The notes: generated from the letters alone by a model not told the origin. A stretch of DNA of 64,000 nucleotides from Streptomyces roseochromogenus subsp. oscitans DS 12.976 (GCF_000497445.1 NZ_CM002285.1:4215388-4279387), one strand, 5' to 3'. Shown: positions 44,204-53,190, numbered from the stretch's first letter. Numbers and translations: made by a program.

Positions 44204-44683
44204 ATGGTTCAGGCCATCGGACAGGACAGCGCGCATCAGGAACAACCCGGTGGCGCGGCACCCGCGCACGCCACCGATCAGGCGGTGCTCATGGGCACCG
44301 CGCTCGTAGCGGCCTTCACGGTGAACAACGACCACAGCAACTGGGACTTCTCCGACTTCATGGTCGGATCAGCGCTGGTACTCATTCTGGCCGCCTACTA
44401 CCGGCCTCAACGGCCGAGACAGCGCTGGGAGCGGCAACTGAAGGCCGGCGCGTTCGCATCCGTGGCAGCCCTGTGTCTGTGTGTGATGCTCGGTTGTCCC
44501 GAAAGCCTGATGTTCGGCGGCGACACCACCGACACCCGGCTCGTCCCCATCGGCTGGTGCGTGTTCACAGCGGCCCTGTATCTGCTGCACTTCATCCAGC
44601 ACGGCAGCGGCGGTGTGACCAGGCGCCTCACCGGGCTCCACGGCGTAGGCCGTCTCTCACGGATCGTCGTCCGGGGCAGGTGA
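44204..44683 (+). CDS. small membrane protein, unknown
   Basis: This 159-residue protein starts at ATG 44204 behind AGGGGGGTTGGCC. Four hydrophobic segments are apparent (VLMGTALVAAFTV, FMVGSALVLILAAYY, GAFASVAALCLCVMLGC, WCVFTAALYLLHFIQH), with a basic loop RPQRPRQRWERQLKAG between the second and third. I do not recognise a family. It stands alone, with no operon partner in the same direction for 320 bases. Confidence 0.65.
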   Translation: MVQAIGQDSAHQEQPGGAAPAHATDQAVLMGTALVAAFTVNNDHSNWDFSDFMVGSALVLILAAYYRPQRPRQRWERQLKAGAFASVAALCLCVMLGCPESLMFGGDTTDTRLVPIGWCVFTAALYLLHFIQHGSGGVTRRLTGLHGVGRLSRIVVRGR

Positions 44684-44760
44684 CCCCGGCAGGATCCTGC
44701 GGTACAGCAGCCGGATACAGCAACCGCAGCAACAGCCCCCTCCACGGGAGCGCCGGGCAG

Positions 44761-44889
44761 TCACGGTAGCTGGGCATGAGGACCGCCCTCGACCACATAC
44801 GCAGGCCATGGGCCGTTCTCACTCGCAGAGCCGAGGGTGGCGAGTGAGCCCACGGCGGCGCCGAGCAGTGCAGCCGATCCAGCGTCCAT
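44761..44889 (-). pseudogene. truncated N-terminus of a Streptomyces membrane-anchored protein
   Basis: A 42-codon frame from ATG 44889 begins MDAGSAALLGAAVGSLATLG. Many Streptomyces proteins begin in this way (MDAG-xxA-x-LGAxxG repeated small residues, one membrane helix) and then continue for 150 or more residues; here it departs after SASENGPWPAYV and stops. It is probably a fragment of such a gene, though a genuine small protein cannot be excluded. Confidence 0.4.
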
Positions 44890-45004
44890 GGCCTCATTCT
44901 GCCGACGGCCGGGTCTTAGCCGGCCGGCAACCTGGGCGGCCGTCGTATCTTGACCGCTGCCACCTTTCAGGACGAAGATCCTCCCGCCGATCAAGGGGGC
45001 TGTG

Positions 45005-45328
45005 ATGCTGCGGTTCATGGACTGGTCCATAGTCGCGATGGGATGCGCGCTGGTCCTCGCGAGTCTTGGCGTCCGGTGGTGGGAACGGGACAAGGGGCGG
45101 AAGGGAGCCGGCCTCGATCAGGGCAGGCGCTTCCCGGGAGCGTGGTTCCTGCTTCTCTTGGGCCTGGGGATGATAGGCGCCAAGGTGCCGGGACTGTTGT
45201 ACGCGCCTCACCCCGTCGTCGTGATCGTGGACACTGTCAACGTCGTGTTGGCGGTCACAGTGCTGGTCTTGGTCCTTCGTGCGGGGCGTCGCTTCTCGTG
45301 GGCACGTGTTCCACGCGCCCACGAATGA
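45005..45328 (+). CDS. small membrane protein, unknown
   Basis: This 107-residue protein is read from ATG 45005 (GTG 45002 is immediately in front, in the same frame). It has three membrane segments: MDWSIVAMGCALVLASLGV, GAWFLLLLGLGMIGAKVPGL and VVVIVDTVNVVLAVTVLVLV, joined by basic loops. No family is recognised. Downstream, 45412-45529 contains a frame ending SRRYLHQGDWTKRGQAELRT with a normal-looking stop that may be the tail of a lost gene. Confidence 0.6.
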   Translation: MLRFMDWSIVAMGCALVLASLGVRWWERDKGRKGAGLDQGRRFPGAWFLLLLGLGMIGAKVPGLLYAPHPVVVIVDTVNVVLAVTVLVLVLRAGRRFSWARVPRAHE

Positions 45329-45561
45329 CAGCAACGAGCGCGAACGGCGCCGGCACCCGACCCCCGAGCCGCCGGGGAGCTTCGGCCTCGCCCTTCGAGC
45401 GGCGCGCTCGACGTACTGACCCGCGAGACGATGAAGGGCACGTCGCGTCGCTACCTCCACCAAGGTGACTGGACGAAGCGCGGCCAGGCCGAACTGCGAA
45501 CCATCAGGGCTGGCGGCGTACGGCGGTGATCACCAGCTCGGAGCGGTCCACCCTCGGCCGG

Positions 45562-46584
45562 TCAGCCGAGATGTTCCGCGTGCCCGCCCCGCATGCGGTG
45601 CTCGCAGCAGCCGTGCGGCGGCCTGAGGTGGGGGTCTTCGGGCCCCGAGGCGCTTGGCTGGGTGAGCGACGTGGCGCATTGGGCGCGTTGTGCGTCGTCG
45701 AGCATCTTGTCGCTGTCGGAGGTGGCGTTGGCCAGGCCGGCGCAGCAAAGGGTCAGCAGCAGGGCTCCGGCGGCGATGGGGAGGGTGCGGCGAGGCGGGG
45801 GAGGGGCCAGGAGGGCTCGGACCCGTTGGGGTACGGGGCCGCCGGTGACGGCGAGGTGCGGGGGGCTCGCCGTGCGGGGTGAGGACGCTAGAGCGGCCCG
45901 TCCGACGGCGCGGGCGACGACCCGCCGGCTGCCGACCCGCGCCGCCGCCTCCTCGTCGGCCCAGCGCTCCAGGGCGAAGCCGCCGGCTGCGGCCAGGGGA
46001 CGCAGCAGCGGGTTGAGGGCCGCGGCCAGTCGCCACAGACTCTGGAACACGTGGTGCCGGCCGCGCAGATGGGCCCGTTCGTGTGCCAGCAGGGCCTCGC
46101 GTTCCTCGTTGTCGAGGCAGCGCAGCATGCCGCGTGACACCACGATGCGTCCGGGCGCACCGGGCAGGGCGAAGGCGTGCGGAGTGTCGTCGTCGACGAC
46201 GACCAGCTCGCTGTCGCCGGACAGGCGAGCACACTCGCGCCGGGCCCACAGGAGGTGGCGGGCCTGTCGTACGGCGGCGAGGAGCAGGGAGGCGGTGCCC
46301 GCCAGCAGGACGAAGGCGCTGATGACCGCGACGTCGAGCAGGACCGGATCCTCGGCCCGCAGCGCCGGCACCGACCAACGGCCCTCCGCCGCCACCTCGG
46401 GGATCTGGGCGATCCCGGTGAACGCCAGGAGAGCCAGTGAGCCCGCCCAGCCGACCGTCGTCACCAGCGCGGTGCACGCCAGTGCCCAGGCCGCGGGACG
46501 CGGGGCGAGCCGACGAGCCAACCGCGGTGCGCACACGGTCAGTACGGCCGTGACGGCGAGCGGAACGTAGACGCTGATCAGCAC
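45562..46584 (-). CDS. M56-family membrane metallopeptidase (BlaR1/MecR1-type)
   Basis: This 340-residue protein is read from GTG 46584, which has GGGGTGAG just upstream; ATG 46617 is possible. Four membrane segments surround the zinc site: VPLAVTAVLTVCAP, WALACTALVTTVGWAG, VAVISAFVLLAGTASLLLAA and AAGALLLTLCCAG. The catalytic motif is ALLAHERAHLRGRHH (about residue 195). No penicillin-binding sensor domain is attached, as is usual for Streptomyces copies. It lies 51 bases after a BlaI-type repressor and should cleave or control it, in response to a signal not visible in the sequence. Confidence 0.88.
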   Translation of the reverse strand: MLISVYVPLAVTAVLTVCAPRLARRLAPRPAAWALACTALVTTVGWAGSLALLAFTGIAQIPEVAAEGRWSVPALRAEDPVLLDVAVISAFVLLAGTASLLLAAVRQARHLLWARRECARLSGDSELVVVDDDTPHAFALPGAPGRIVVSRGMLRCLDNEEREALLAHERAHLRGRHHVFQSLWRLAAALNPLLRPLAAAGGFALERWADEEAAARVGSRRVVARAVGRAALASSPRTASPPHLAVTGGPVPQRVRALLAPPPPRRTLPIAAGALLLTLCCAGLANATSDSDKMLDDAQRAQCATSLTQPSASGPEDPHLRPPHGCCEHRMRGGHAEHLG

Positions 46585-46635
46585 CGGCTCACCCCTTGCC
46601 GTACGGGCGGAACGCACACGCGGATCGGCACCCGC

Positions 46636-47061
46636 TCACCCCTTCTCGTCCCAGTTCCCGGCGCCGTCGCGGCTCTCGTGCCCGGACAGCAGCTGGTGCA
46701 GCAGTCGCTCGTCCCGTTGGGACAGCTCGGAGACGAATCGGGTCAGCACCGCCTCGCGGTCGGAGCCGCCCTCCAGGAGTGACTTCATGCGCTGTGCGGT
46801 GTGGGACGCCTCGTCGCGGGCCGGCTCGTAGGCGTATCCACGGCCCTCCCTGTGCCGGACCAGCATCCCCTTGTCGTACAGCCGGGACAGGATCGTCAGC
46901 ACGGTGGTGTAGGCCAGATCGCCCGGCAGGCGCTCCAGGACCTGGCGCGCGGTCAGCGGACCGTCGGCGGACCAGAGGGCGGCGAGCACGTTGCTCTCGA
47001 GTTCGCCGCGGGCCCGCCTGCCGGATGCGCCGCCGGCCTCGTCCTCCCTGGGGTGGTGCAC
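46636..47061 (-). CDS. BlaI/MecI/CopY-family transcriptional repressor
   Basis: This 141-residue winged-helix protein has RARGELESNVLAALWSADGP, LTARQVLERLPGDLAYTTVL and TILSRLYDKGMLVRHREGR, followed by the dimerisation helices (LTRFVSELSQRDERLLHQLL). It is the first gene of the repressor-peptidase operon. Two copies of a TACTACA/TGTAGTA-type palindrome at 47111-47169 lie between it and the divergent glycosyltransferase gene, so it probably represses both itself and the divergent operon. Confidence 0.9.
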   Translation of the reverse strand: MHHPREDEAGGASGRRARGELESNVLAALWSADGPLTARQVLERLPGDLAYTTVLTILSRLYDKGMLVRHREGRGYAYEPARDEASHTAQRMKSLLEGGSDREAVLTRFVSELSQRDERLLHQLLSGHESRDGAGNWDEKG

Positions 47062-47110
47062 CGTTCCTCTTTCCGTCGCTTTGCCTTCAGACAGGCTACC
47101 CGGCGACCTT

Positions 47111-47169
47111 CTACTAGTTGTAGGAGGTAAGCTCCGGGCTTTGAAGGGCGAACTACTACAACTTGTAGT
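47111..47169 (+). promoter_or_regulatory. two BlaI-type operators in the divergent promoter
   Basis: ACTACAACTTGTAGT (47155-47169) is a perfect 7-bp inverted repeat around a single C. TCTACTAGTTGTAGG (47110-47124) matches it at 11 of 15 positions and keeps the CTAC/GTAG ends. BlaI-family repressors bind TACA/TGTA dyads of this form. The sites lie 49 and 87 bases from the starts of the flanking genes. Confidence 0.75.
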
Positions 47170-47255
47170 TTCGCTGTGCCCTTCCCATGTCTCCTCCCCT
47201 TTCTCCTTCCCCGTTCTCTTCCCACGTGTCCTCCCATCTGCGCAGAGGAAAACCC

Positions 47256-48644
47256 ATGGCCAACCCCGGACTCACACTTCGGCGACACAGGACCGCGGAT
47301 GTTCTGCCGGCGCCCCGCACGGTGGCGATGTGCTCGGACCGGGTCGCGATCGTCTCGGCGAGTGTCGGCGCCGGCCACGACGGTGCCGCCGCCGAGCTGG
47401 AGCGCCGCCTCACGGCGGACGGGCTGGTCGTCGACCGGCACGACCTGCTGGACCTGCTGCCCGCCGGACTCGGCCGGGCCGTCCGGGACGGCTACCACCG
47501 CATGCTCGTCCGGGCACCGTGGGCCTACCAGCGGCTCTACACCGGCACCGAGCGCGCCGGTGGCAGCGGCCCCGCGGCGCGCGCCCTGCTCCGCGCCGCC
47601 GAGGACCGCGTACTGCGCGCCCTGCACCCCGGCACCGGCACGGTCGTCTCCACCTATCCCGGAGCCAGCCGTGTGCTGGGCAACCTGCGCCTCGCCGGAC
47701 GCCTGACCGCCCCGGTCGTCACCTACCTGACCGACTTCTCCGTGCATCCGCTGTGGGTGGCCGACGGTGTGGACGTCCACCTCGCGGCGCATGCCGTGCC
47801 CGCCGCCCAGGCGCGGGCGGCCGGAGCCCGGGACGTCCGGGTGTGCGGGCCGGTCGCCGACCCCCGGTTCCGCCCGTGCGGCACACCGGAACGCGACCGT
47901 GCCCGGGCCGGTTTCGGGCTGCCGTACGACGCCCCGCTGGCCCTGCTCGTCGCCGGGTCCTGGGGTGTCGGGCCCGTCCGGCAGGTGGCGCGCGAGCTGC
48001 GCGACTGCGGAGCCGCCGTCCCGGTCGTCGTCTGCGGCCGCAACGAGGCCCTGGCCCGGCAACTGGCCGCGGACGGGATCGAGCACGCCTACGGCTGGGT
48101 CGACGACATGCCCGGCCTGATGCACGCGGCCGACGTCCTCGTGCAGAACGCGGGTGGGCTGACCTCCCTGGAGGCGTTCGCCGCGGGCCTGCCCGTGGCC
48201 AGTTACCGCTGCATACCGGGGCACGGCCTGACCAACGCCGCCGCCCTGGACGAGGCGGGCGTCGCCGCCTGGATCCGTGACCCGGCCGACCTCAAGAGCG
48301 TGCTGTGCGACCTGGTCGACGGCTCGCTGGGGCGGCAGCAGCGTGCAGCAGGGCTCGACCTGTTCGCACGGTCCGCGCACGACGGCCCGGCGGCCGAGAT
48401 AGCCCGCGTCCACCGCTCGGGTCCGCCGCCCCTGCCCGCGCAGCCCGGCGCACGAAGGCGCGGCCGCCGGCGGCGGCTCGCGGTCACCGGTACGGTGGCC
48501 TGCGCGGTGTGGGCCTGCGCGGTCGGCACCGGGGTCGCGACGACGTACGACCCACCTGCCCTGCTGCACGCCCTCGGCCACAGCCTCGACCCGGACCGCC
48601 TCGCGACCGGCCACGGCCACGCTCCGGAAGGGCGCCACTCGTGA
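47256..48644 (+). CDS. MGDG-synthase/MurG-like glycosyltransferase with C-terminal membrane anchor
   Basis: This 462-residue protein uses ATG 47256 with AGAGG upstream. The N-terminal MGDG-synthase-type domain has RVAIVSASVGAGHDGAAAEL (about 30), VSTYPGASRVLG and VTYLTDFSVHPLWV. The C-terminal GT-B domain has LLVAGSWGVGPVRQVAREL, YGWVDDMPGLMHAADVLVQN and GGLTSLEAFAAGLPV (nucleotide-sugar site). After a basic stretch (GARRRGRRRRLAVTG) there is one membrane helix near residue 425. It should transfer a sugar to a lipid or wall precursor at the membrane. It overlaps the deacetylase gene by 4 bases. Confidence 0.87.
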   Translation: MANPGLTLRRHRTADVLPAPRTVAMCSDRVAIVSASVGAGHDGAAAELERRLTADGLVVDRHDLLDLLPAGLGRAVRDGYHRMLVRAPWAYQRLYTGTERAGGSGPAARALLRAAEDRVLRALHPGTGTVVSTYPGASRVLGNLRLAGRLTAPVVTYLTDFSVHPLWVADGVDVHLAAHAVPAAQARAAGARDVRVCGPVADPRFRPCGTPERDRARAGFGLPYDAPLALLVAGSWGVGPVRQVARELRDCGAAVPVVVCGRNEALARQLAADGIEHAYGWVDDMPGLMHAADVLVQNAGGLTSLEAFAAGLPVASYRCIPGHGLTNAAALDEAGVAAWIRDPADLKSVLCDLVDGSLGRQQRAAGLDLFARSAHDGPAAEIARVHRSGPPPLPAQPGARRRGRRRRLAVTGTVACAVWACAVGTGVATTYDPPALLHALGHSLDPDRLATGHGHAPEGRHS

Positions 48645-49405
48645 CGACGCCCCGTCCGCTGCGGGCGGCCGCCCTGACCGCCACCGCACTCGCGGCCCTC
48701 CACTGCGCACCCGTCATCTCCACCTTCGGCCCGCTGCGCAACCGCGTCATGCCCCGCCTCTCCGGCCGGGGCCGGCCGGACCACGTCGCGCTCACCTTCG
48801 ACGACGGACCCGACCCCCTGTCCACCCCCTTCTTCCTGCGCACGCTCGACCGGCGCGGCGTGCGCGCCACCTTCTTCCTGCTCGGCAGCGCGGCCCACCG
48901 CTCCCCCGGCCTGGTGCGTGACATCGCCGCCGCGGGCCACGAGATCGGCATCCACGGCTGGCTGCACCGCCCCCTGCTGCTGCGCGGCCCGCGCGCCACC
49001 TACGACGACTTCGCCCGCGCCCGCGACACGGTCGCCGCGATCACCGGCGGCCCGCCCACGCTCTTCCGCCCTCCGTACGGGGTCATGTCCACCGCCGCCC
49101 ATACGGCGGCCCGGCGGCTGGGCCTCACCCCGGTGCTGTGGACCTGCTGGGGCGAGGACTGGACGGCCCGGGCCACACCGGAGTCGGTCCACCGCACGGT
49201 GGTCTCCGGCCTGGACGGCGGTGGCACCGTCCTGCTCCACGACTCGGACTGCACCTCCGCCCCTGGCGCCTGGCGTTCGGCCCTGGGCGCCCTTCCCCGC
49301 ATTCTCGACACCTGCGAGCAGCGGGGCTACGAGGTCGGCCGGCTGTCCGACCACGGGTGGGCCGGCAGCGCCGCGAGCCATGGCTCGCGGGCTCAGTCCG
49401 TCTGA
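48641..49405 (+). CDS. polysaccharide deacetylase (NodB-type, CE4)
   Basis: This 254-residue exported or anchored protein starts at GTG 48641, overlapping the glycosyltransferase stop. It has an N-terminal hydrophobic segment (AAALTATALAALHCAPVIS). CE4 motifs are intact: HVALTFDDGPDPLS (motif 1), HEIGIHGWLHRPLL (motif 2, zinc histidines), TLFRPPYGV (motif 3) and GGTVLLHDSD (motif 5). It likely removes acetyl groups from a glycan made or decorated by the preceding enzyme. It converges with the response regulator gene, the two ending with a 13-base overlap. Confidence 0.9.
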   Translation: MTTPRPLRAAALTATALAALHCAPVISTFGPLRNRVMPRLSGRGRPDHVALTFDDGPDPLSTPFFLRTLDRRGVRATFFLLGSAAHRSPGLVRDIAAAGHEIGIHGWLHRPLLLRGPRATYDDFARARDTVAAITGGPPTLFRPPYGVMSTAAHTAARRLGLTPVLWTCWGEDWTARATPESVHRTVVSGLDGGGTVLLHDSDCTSAPGAWRSALGALPRILDTCEQRGYEVGRLSDHGWAGSAASHGSRAQSV

Positions 49406-50061
49406 GGCCGGGCCAGGCCGTGGTCGTAGGCGAAGATCACCGCCTGGACGCGGTCGCGGGCGCCGATCTTGGCGAGGACGCGGCCGACATGCGTTTTCAC
49501 CGTGGACTCCGACAGGACGAAGCGGGCGGCGATCTCGCCGTTGGTCCAGCCCTTGCCGATGGCGACCAGGATCTCCCGTTCGCGGTCGGTCAGGGAGGCC
49601 AGTCGCGGGTCCTCGGCGATGCCGTCGGTGCCGGAGGGTACGAGGCGGGCGAACTCGTGGAGGAGACGGCGGGTGAGCGCGGGGGCGATGACCGCGTCCC
49701 CGACCGCCACGGCGCGGATGCCCGCGAGCAGTTCCTCGGGCCTGGCGTCCTTGAGGAGGAAGCCGCTGGCTCCGGCGCGCAGGGCCGCATGGACGTACTC
49801 GTCGAGGTCGAAGGTGGTCAGCACGAGGACGCGGGAGCGGTCGCCGGCGGCGACGATACGGCGGGTGGCCTCGATGCCGTCCATGCCCGGCATGCGTACG
49901 TCCATGAGGACGACGTCGGGACGCAGTTCGGCGGCCTTGCGCACGGCTTCGGCTCCGTGAGCGGCCTCGCCGAGCACCTCCGTCTCGGGCACGGAGTCGA
50001 GGAGCATGCGGAAGCCGTACCGCTGGAGCGGCTGGTCGTCCACGACGAGCACGGTGGTCAT
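49393..50061 (-). CDS. NarL/LuxR-type response regulator
   Basis: This 222-residue protein starts at ATG 50061, overlapping the kinase stop by 4 bases. The receiver domain has VLVVDDQPLQRYGFRML, the phospho-acceptor Asp in VVLMDVRMPGMDG (about 54) and the Lys in GFLLKDARPEEL (about 104). The C-terminal LuxR helix-turn-helix is LTDREREILVAIGKGWTNGE and ARFVLSESTVKTHVGRVLAK. It is the last gene of a minus-strand operon: ABC ATPase, permease, kinase, regulator. Such quartets usually respond to envelope stress or antimicrobial peptides and control the transporter. Confidence 0.93.
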   Translation of the reverse strand: MTTVLVVDDQPLQRYGFRMLLDSVPETEVLGEAAHGAEAVRKAAELRPDVVLMDVRMPGMDGIEATRRIVAAGDRSRVLVLTTFDLDEYVHAALRAGASGFLLKDARPEELLAGIRAVAVGDAVIAPALTRRLLHEFARLVPSGTDGIAEDPRLASLTDREREILVAIGKGWTNGEIAARFVLSESTVKTHVGRVLAKIGARDRVQAVIFAYDHGLARPQTD

Positions 50062-51359
50062 CGGGCACCGCCCTGGGGTGCGAGGTCGAGAGCGGCCCGC
50101 ACCGTCCATCCCGTACCGGCGGGACCCGCGCTGACGTGTCCGCCGTAGAGAGCCGCTCGTTCCCGCATGCCCACCAGGCCGTGTCCTTCCTCGTTCGCCG
50201 TGCCGGGACGGCCGGCCGGGACCGACGGGCCGGAGTCCTGGACGGTGATGGTCAGCCGCGTGTCCGCCACGACGATCGCCAAGTGTGCACAGGCGCCCGC
50301 ACCGGCATGCTTCAGGGTGTTCGTCAGGGCCTCCTGCACGATGCGGTAGACCGTGAGCTGCACCCCGCTGTCGAGGGCCTCGATGTCACCGGCGGTGCGG
50401 TAGACGACCTCCAGGCCGGCGGCGCGCACGCCTTCGCACAGCGCGTCGATGTCCGCGAGCCCGGGCTGCGGGCTCAGCTCGGCCTCGCCCCGTCGGCCGT
50501 CCGCCTCGCGCAGCACGCCGAGCACCCGGCGCAGTTCGCCCAGCGCCTGCCGGCCGGTGTCGCCGATGAGGTGCAGGGCCTCCCTGCCCCGTTCCGGGGC
50601 GACGGCGGTGGCGTAGGCGCCTGCGTCGGCGAGGGTGATGATGACGGACAGGTTGTGGCCGACGATGTCGTGCATCTCGCGGGCCACCCGCGTCCGTTCG
50701 GCCGCGACGGCGAGTCTGCCGCGCTGGTCGCGTTCGATCTCCAGCCGGGCCGCGCGGTCCCGCAGCCCGGCCAGCTGAGCCCGCCGGATGCGGATCATCA
50801 GGCCGAGCGCGAGGGCCGCGGTCGCCGTGCTGAGGAGGAAGAAGAGCGCGTCCCAGACCGACACCGCCGCCGACACCCGCGCCGCGACCAGGCCGAGCGC
50901 ACCCGCCATGACCACACAGGCCCATGGCAGCTGCCGTAGCCGCCCGTGCAGGGTCAGGCTGTACAGGGCGACGAAGAGGGCGACGTCCGCACGGAGTACG
51001 GCGCCGAGCGACCACTGCAGGACGAACACGGCCGAGACGGCGCCGAAGGCCACGGCGGGCGCCCGCCGCCGCCACAGCAGCGGCAGCACCAGTCCGGCCT
51101 GGAGAGCCAGCATCCCGGCCGGGGGCAGCTGGGTGAACGCCAGGCGGAAGCGGCGGTGGCCGTCGCCGTCCCCGTCGGTCCCGATCCCGTGCAGCAGGTC
51201 CGGCAGGCAGAACATCAGGAAGACCAGGACCACCACCGCGGTGTCCAGCACCCACGGACGGTCCCGGTCGGCGTGCCGGAGCCGCTGGCCGGCCCGGCCG
51301 AGCCGGGCGACCAGCGGCCCCATCCCGCCGAGATCTTCGGTGGTCACGGAATTCACCAC
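50058..51359 (-). CDS. NarL-type sensor histidine kinase (HisKA_3)
   Basis: This 433-residue protein has four to six membrane segments in the N-terminal half (VLDTAVVVLVFLMFCLPDLL, ALQAGLVLPLLWRR, VAFGAVSAVFVLQWSLGAV, LFFLLSTATAALALGLMI). The phospho-acceptor His lies in VAREMHDIVGHNLSVIITLA (about 226), and the ATPase part has IVQEALTNTLKHAG and a G box EGHGLVGMRERAALYGGHV. There is no large extracellular sensor domain. It is 35 bases after the permease gene and overlaps the response regulator. Confidence 0.92.
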   Translation of the reverse strand: MVNSVTTEDLGGMGPLVARLGRAGQRLRHADRDRPWVLDTAVVVLVFLMFCLPDLLHGIGTDGDGDGHRRFRLAFTQLPPAGMLALQAGLVLPLLWRRRAPAVAFGAVSAVFVLQWSLGAVLRADVALFVALYSLTLHGRLRQLPWACVVMAGALGLVAARVSAAVSVWDALFFLLSTATAALALGLMIRIRRAQLAGLRDRAARLEIERDQRGRLAVAAERTRVAREMHDIVGHNLSVIITLADAGAYATAVAPERGREALHLIGDTGRQALGELRRVLGVLREADGRRGEAELSPQPGLADIDALCEGVRAAGLEVVYRTAGDIEALDSGVQLTVYRIVQEALTNTLKHAGAGACAHLAIVVADTRLTITVQDSGPSVPAGRPGTANEEGHGLVGMRERAALYGGHVSAGPAGTGWTVRAALDLAPQGGAR

Positions 51360-51394
51360 ACCATGATGCGGTGCCGGTACGCGGACATCGCCGC

Positions 51395-52255
51395 TCAGAC
51401 GTCGCTGCGCAGCATCCGGTACGCCGCCCCCGCCAGCGCCAGCGCCGTCCAGCCGAGGAAGACCAGGAGCCCGGCGCCGGGCGACAGAGTGGTGGAGTCA
51501 TGGGTCAGGGCGAAGATCGACTCGCCCGCGTGGCTCGGCAGATAGGGGTCGATGCCGCTCTGCCACGAGGTGGGCAGCAGGGAGATCAGCCCGGGTACCA
51601 GCATGAGGGCGGCGACCAGGACCGAGATACCGCCGGCCACGGACCGCAGCCACGCGCCCAGCGCGGTGCCGATCACACCGACCAGGCCCAGGTAGAGCCC
51701 GGCGCCCAGCAGGCTGCGTACGACGCCGGCATGGCCGAGGCCCAGGGCGGCGGGCGTGCCGGACACGATCTGGCTGCCGACGAGGAAGGCGACGAACGCG
51801 CCGACGGTGGCGACCACCAGCGCGACGAGCCCGTACACCGCCGCCTTGGACCACAGCACGGGCAGCCGGCGCGGCACGGCGGCCAGGGTCGAACGGATCA
51901 TGCCGGTGGAGTACTCGCCCGCCGTGACCAGCACGCCGAGCACACCGAGGGCCAGCTGGGCGAAGTTGGTGCCGAAGAGGGACAGGCTCACGGCTGTCGC
52001 GGTGGCGAAGTCGCGGTCCATGTGACGGCCGGAGTCGAGGTTGGACTTGTAGTGGCTCGCGGCGATGACGCCGAAGGCGACCAGGAACAGCAGGCCCAGG
52101 CCGAGGGTGATCCAGGTGGAGCGCAGGGACCAGAGTTTGGCCCACTCCGAGGACAGCACGCGCCGTCCGGTCACCCGGTAGCCGGGGCGGGGCGCGGCCG
52201 CCGGAGCGGTCTCGGGGGTCTCGGGGGTCTCGGGGGTTGCCGTGAGGGTGCTCAT
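51395..52255 (-). CDS. ABC transporter permease (ABC-2 type)
   Basis: This 286-residue protein has six membrane helices: WITLGLGLLFLVAFGVIA, LALGVLGVLVTAGEYSTGM (with the ABC-2 segment GEYSTGMIRSTLAAVPRR), VYGLVALVVATVGAFVAFLV, GLYLGLVGVIGTALGAWL, ISVLVAALMLVPGLISLL and LLVFLGWTALALAGAAY. A proline-threonine repeat (TPETPETPETAP) opens the protein. Its ATG overlaps the ATPase stop by 4 bases, so the two subunits are coupled. The substrate is unknown. Confidence 0.9.
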   Translation of the reverse strand: MSTLTATPETPETPETAPAAAPRPGYRVTGRRVLSSEWAKLWSLRSTWITLGLGLLFLVAFGVIAASHYKSNLDSGRHMDRDFATATAVSLSLFGTNFAQLALGVLGVLVTAGEYSTGMIRSTLAAVPRRLPVLWSKAAVYGLVALVVATVGAFVAFLVGSQIVSGTPAALGLGHAGVVRSLLGAGLYLGLVGVIGTALGAWLRSVAGGISVLVAALMLVPGLISLLPTSWQSGIDPYLPSHAGESIFALTHDSTTLSPGAGLLVFLGWTALALAGAAYRMLRSDV

Positions 52256-53190
52256 GCCGCGCTCCCGGAGGTGTCGGTGCCGGTCGTGGAGCCGTGGTAC
52301 TCGACGGCGTCCCTGGTCAGTTCCATGAATGCCTCTTCCAACGACACCGCCTTCGTGGTCAGCTCGAACAGCGGGATCCCGTGCTCGGCCGCCTTCAGCC
52401 CGATCTCACGGGCGCTCGCCCCGGTGACCTGCAGTTCCTCGGTGCCGACGCGGCCGGTGATCTCCACGCCGGGTCCGGCCAGCAGGTCCCGCAGCCGGGC
52501 CGGGTCCTGCGTCGCGACCTTCACGGTGTCGCCGCCCGCCTCGCGGACCAGGTCCCGTACGGTCGTGTCGGCCAGCAGCCGTCCCCGGCCGACGATGATC
52601 AGGTGGTCCGCGACCAGGGCCACCTCGCTCATCAGATGCGAGGAGACGAACACCGTGCGCCCCTCGGCCGCGAGCGACGTCAGCAGGTTGCGGATCCAGA
52701 GGACACCCTCGGGGTCCAGACCGTTCACGGGCTCGTCCAGCATCACCGTCTGCGGATCGCCCAGCAGCGCGGCGGCGATACCGAGCCGCTGTCCCATGCC
52801 GAGCGAGAAGGCACCGGCCCGCTTCTTCGCGACGCTGCCGAGACCGGCGAGTTCGACGACCTCGTCGACCCGGCGGCGCGGAATGCCGTGGGTCAGCGCG
52901 AGCGCCCGGAGATGGTTGTAGGCCGAGCGGCCCGGGTGGATCGACTTCGCCTCCAGGAGCGCCCCGACCTCCTGCAGCGGCGCCTGATGCCGGGCGTAGT
53001 GGCGGCCGTTCACCGTGACGGAGCCGCTCGTCGGCGCGTCCAGCCCGACGATCATGCGCATCGTCGTGGACTTGCCCGCCCCGTTGGGTCCCAGGAAGCC
53101 GGTCACCGTGCCCGGCCGCACGGTGAAGTCCAGGCCGTCGACAGCTGTCTTCTCCCCGTACCTCTTGGTGAGCTGCTGTGCGTCGATCAT
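52252..53190 (-). CDS. ABC transporter ATP-binding protein
   Basis: This 312-residue protein starts at ATG 53190. Walker A is GFLGPNGAGKSTTMRMIVG (about residue 36), the signature region is AFSLGMGQRLGIAAALLG, Walker B is TVMLDEPVNGLDPEG and the switch His is in VFVSSHLMSEV. The C-terminal 80 residues (DTTVRDLVREAGGDTVKVAT and after) are typical of BcrA-type exporters of peptide antibiotics and lipids. It is the first gene of the four-gene operon with kinase and regulator; a pair of direct repeats lies about 90-125 bases upstream. Confidence 0.93.
   Translation of the reverse strand: MIDAQQLTKRYGEKTAVDGLDFTVRPGTVTGFLGPNGAGKSTTMRMIVGLDAPTSGSVTVNGRHYARHQAPLQEVGALLEAKSIHPGRSAYNHLRALALTHGIPRRRVDEVVELAGLGSVAKKRAGAFSLGMGQRLGIAAALLGDPQTVMLDEPVNGLDPEGVLWIRNLLTSLAAEGRTVFVSSHLMSEVALVADHLIIVGRGRLLADTTVRDLVREAGGDTVKVATQDPARLRDLLAGPGVEITGRVGTEELQVTGASAREIGLKAAEHGIPLFELTTKAVSLEEAFMELTRDAVEYHGSTTGTDTSGSAA

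Noticed and set aside
48203..50068. 621-codon minus-strand frame spanning the deacetylase and regulator genes
   Set aside because: It crosses two well-supported genes in other frames and has Arg/Pro-rich shadow composition.
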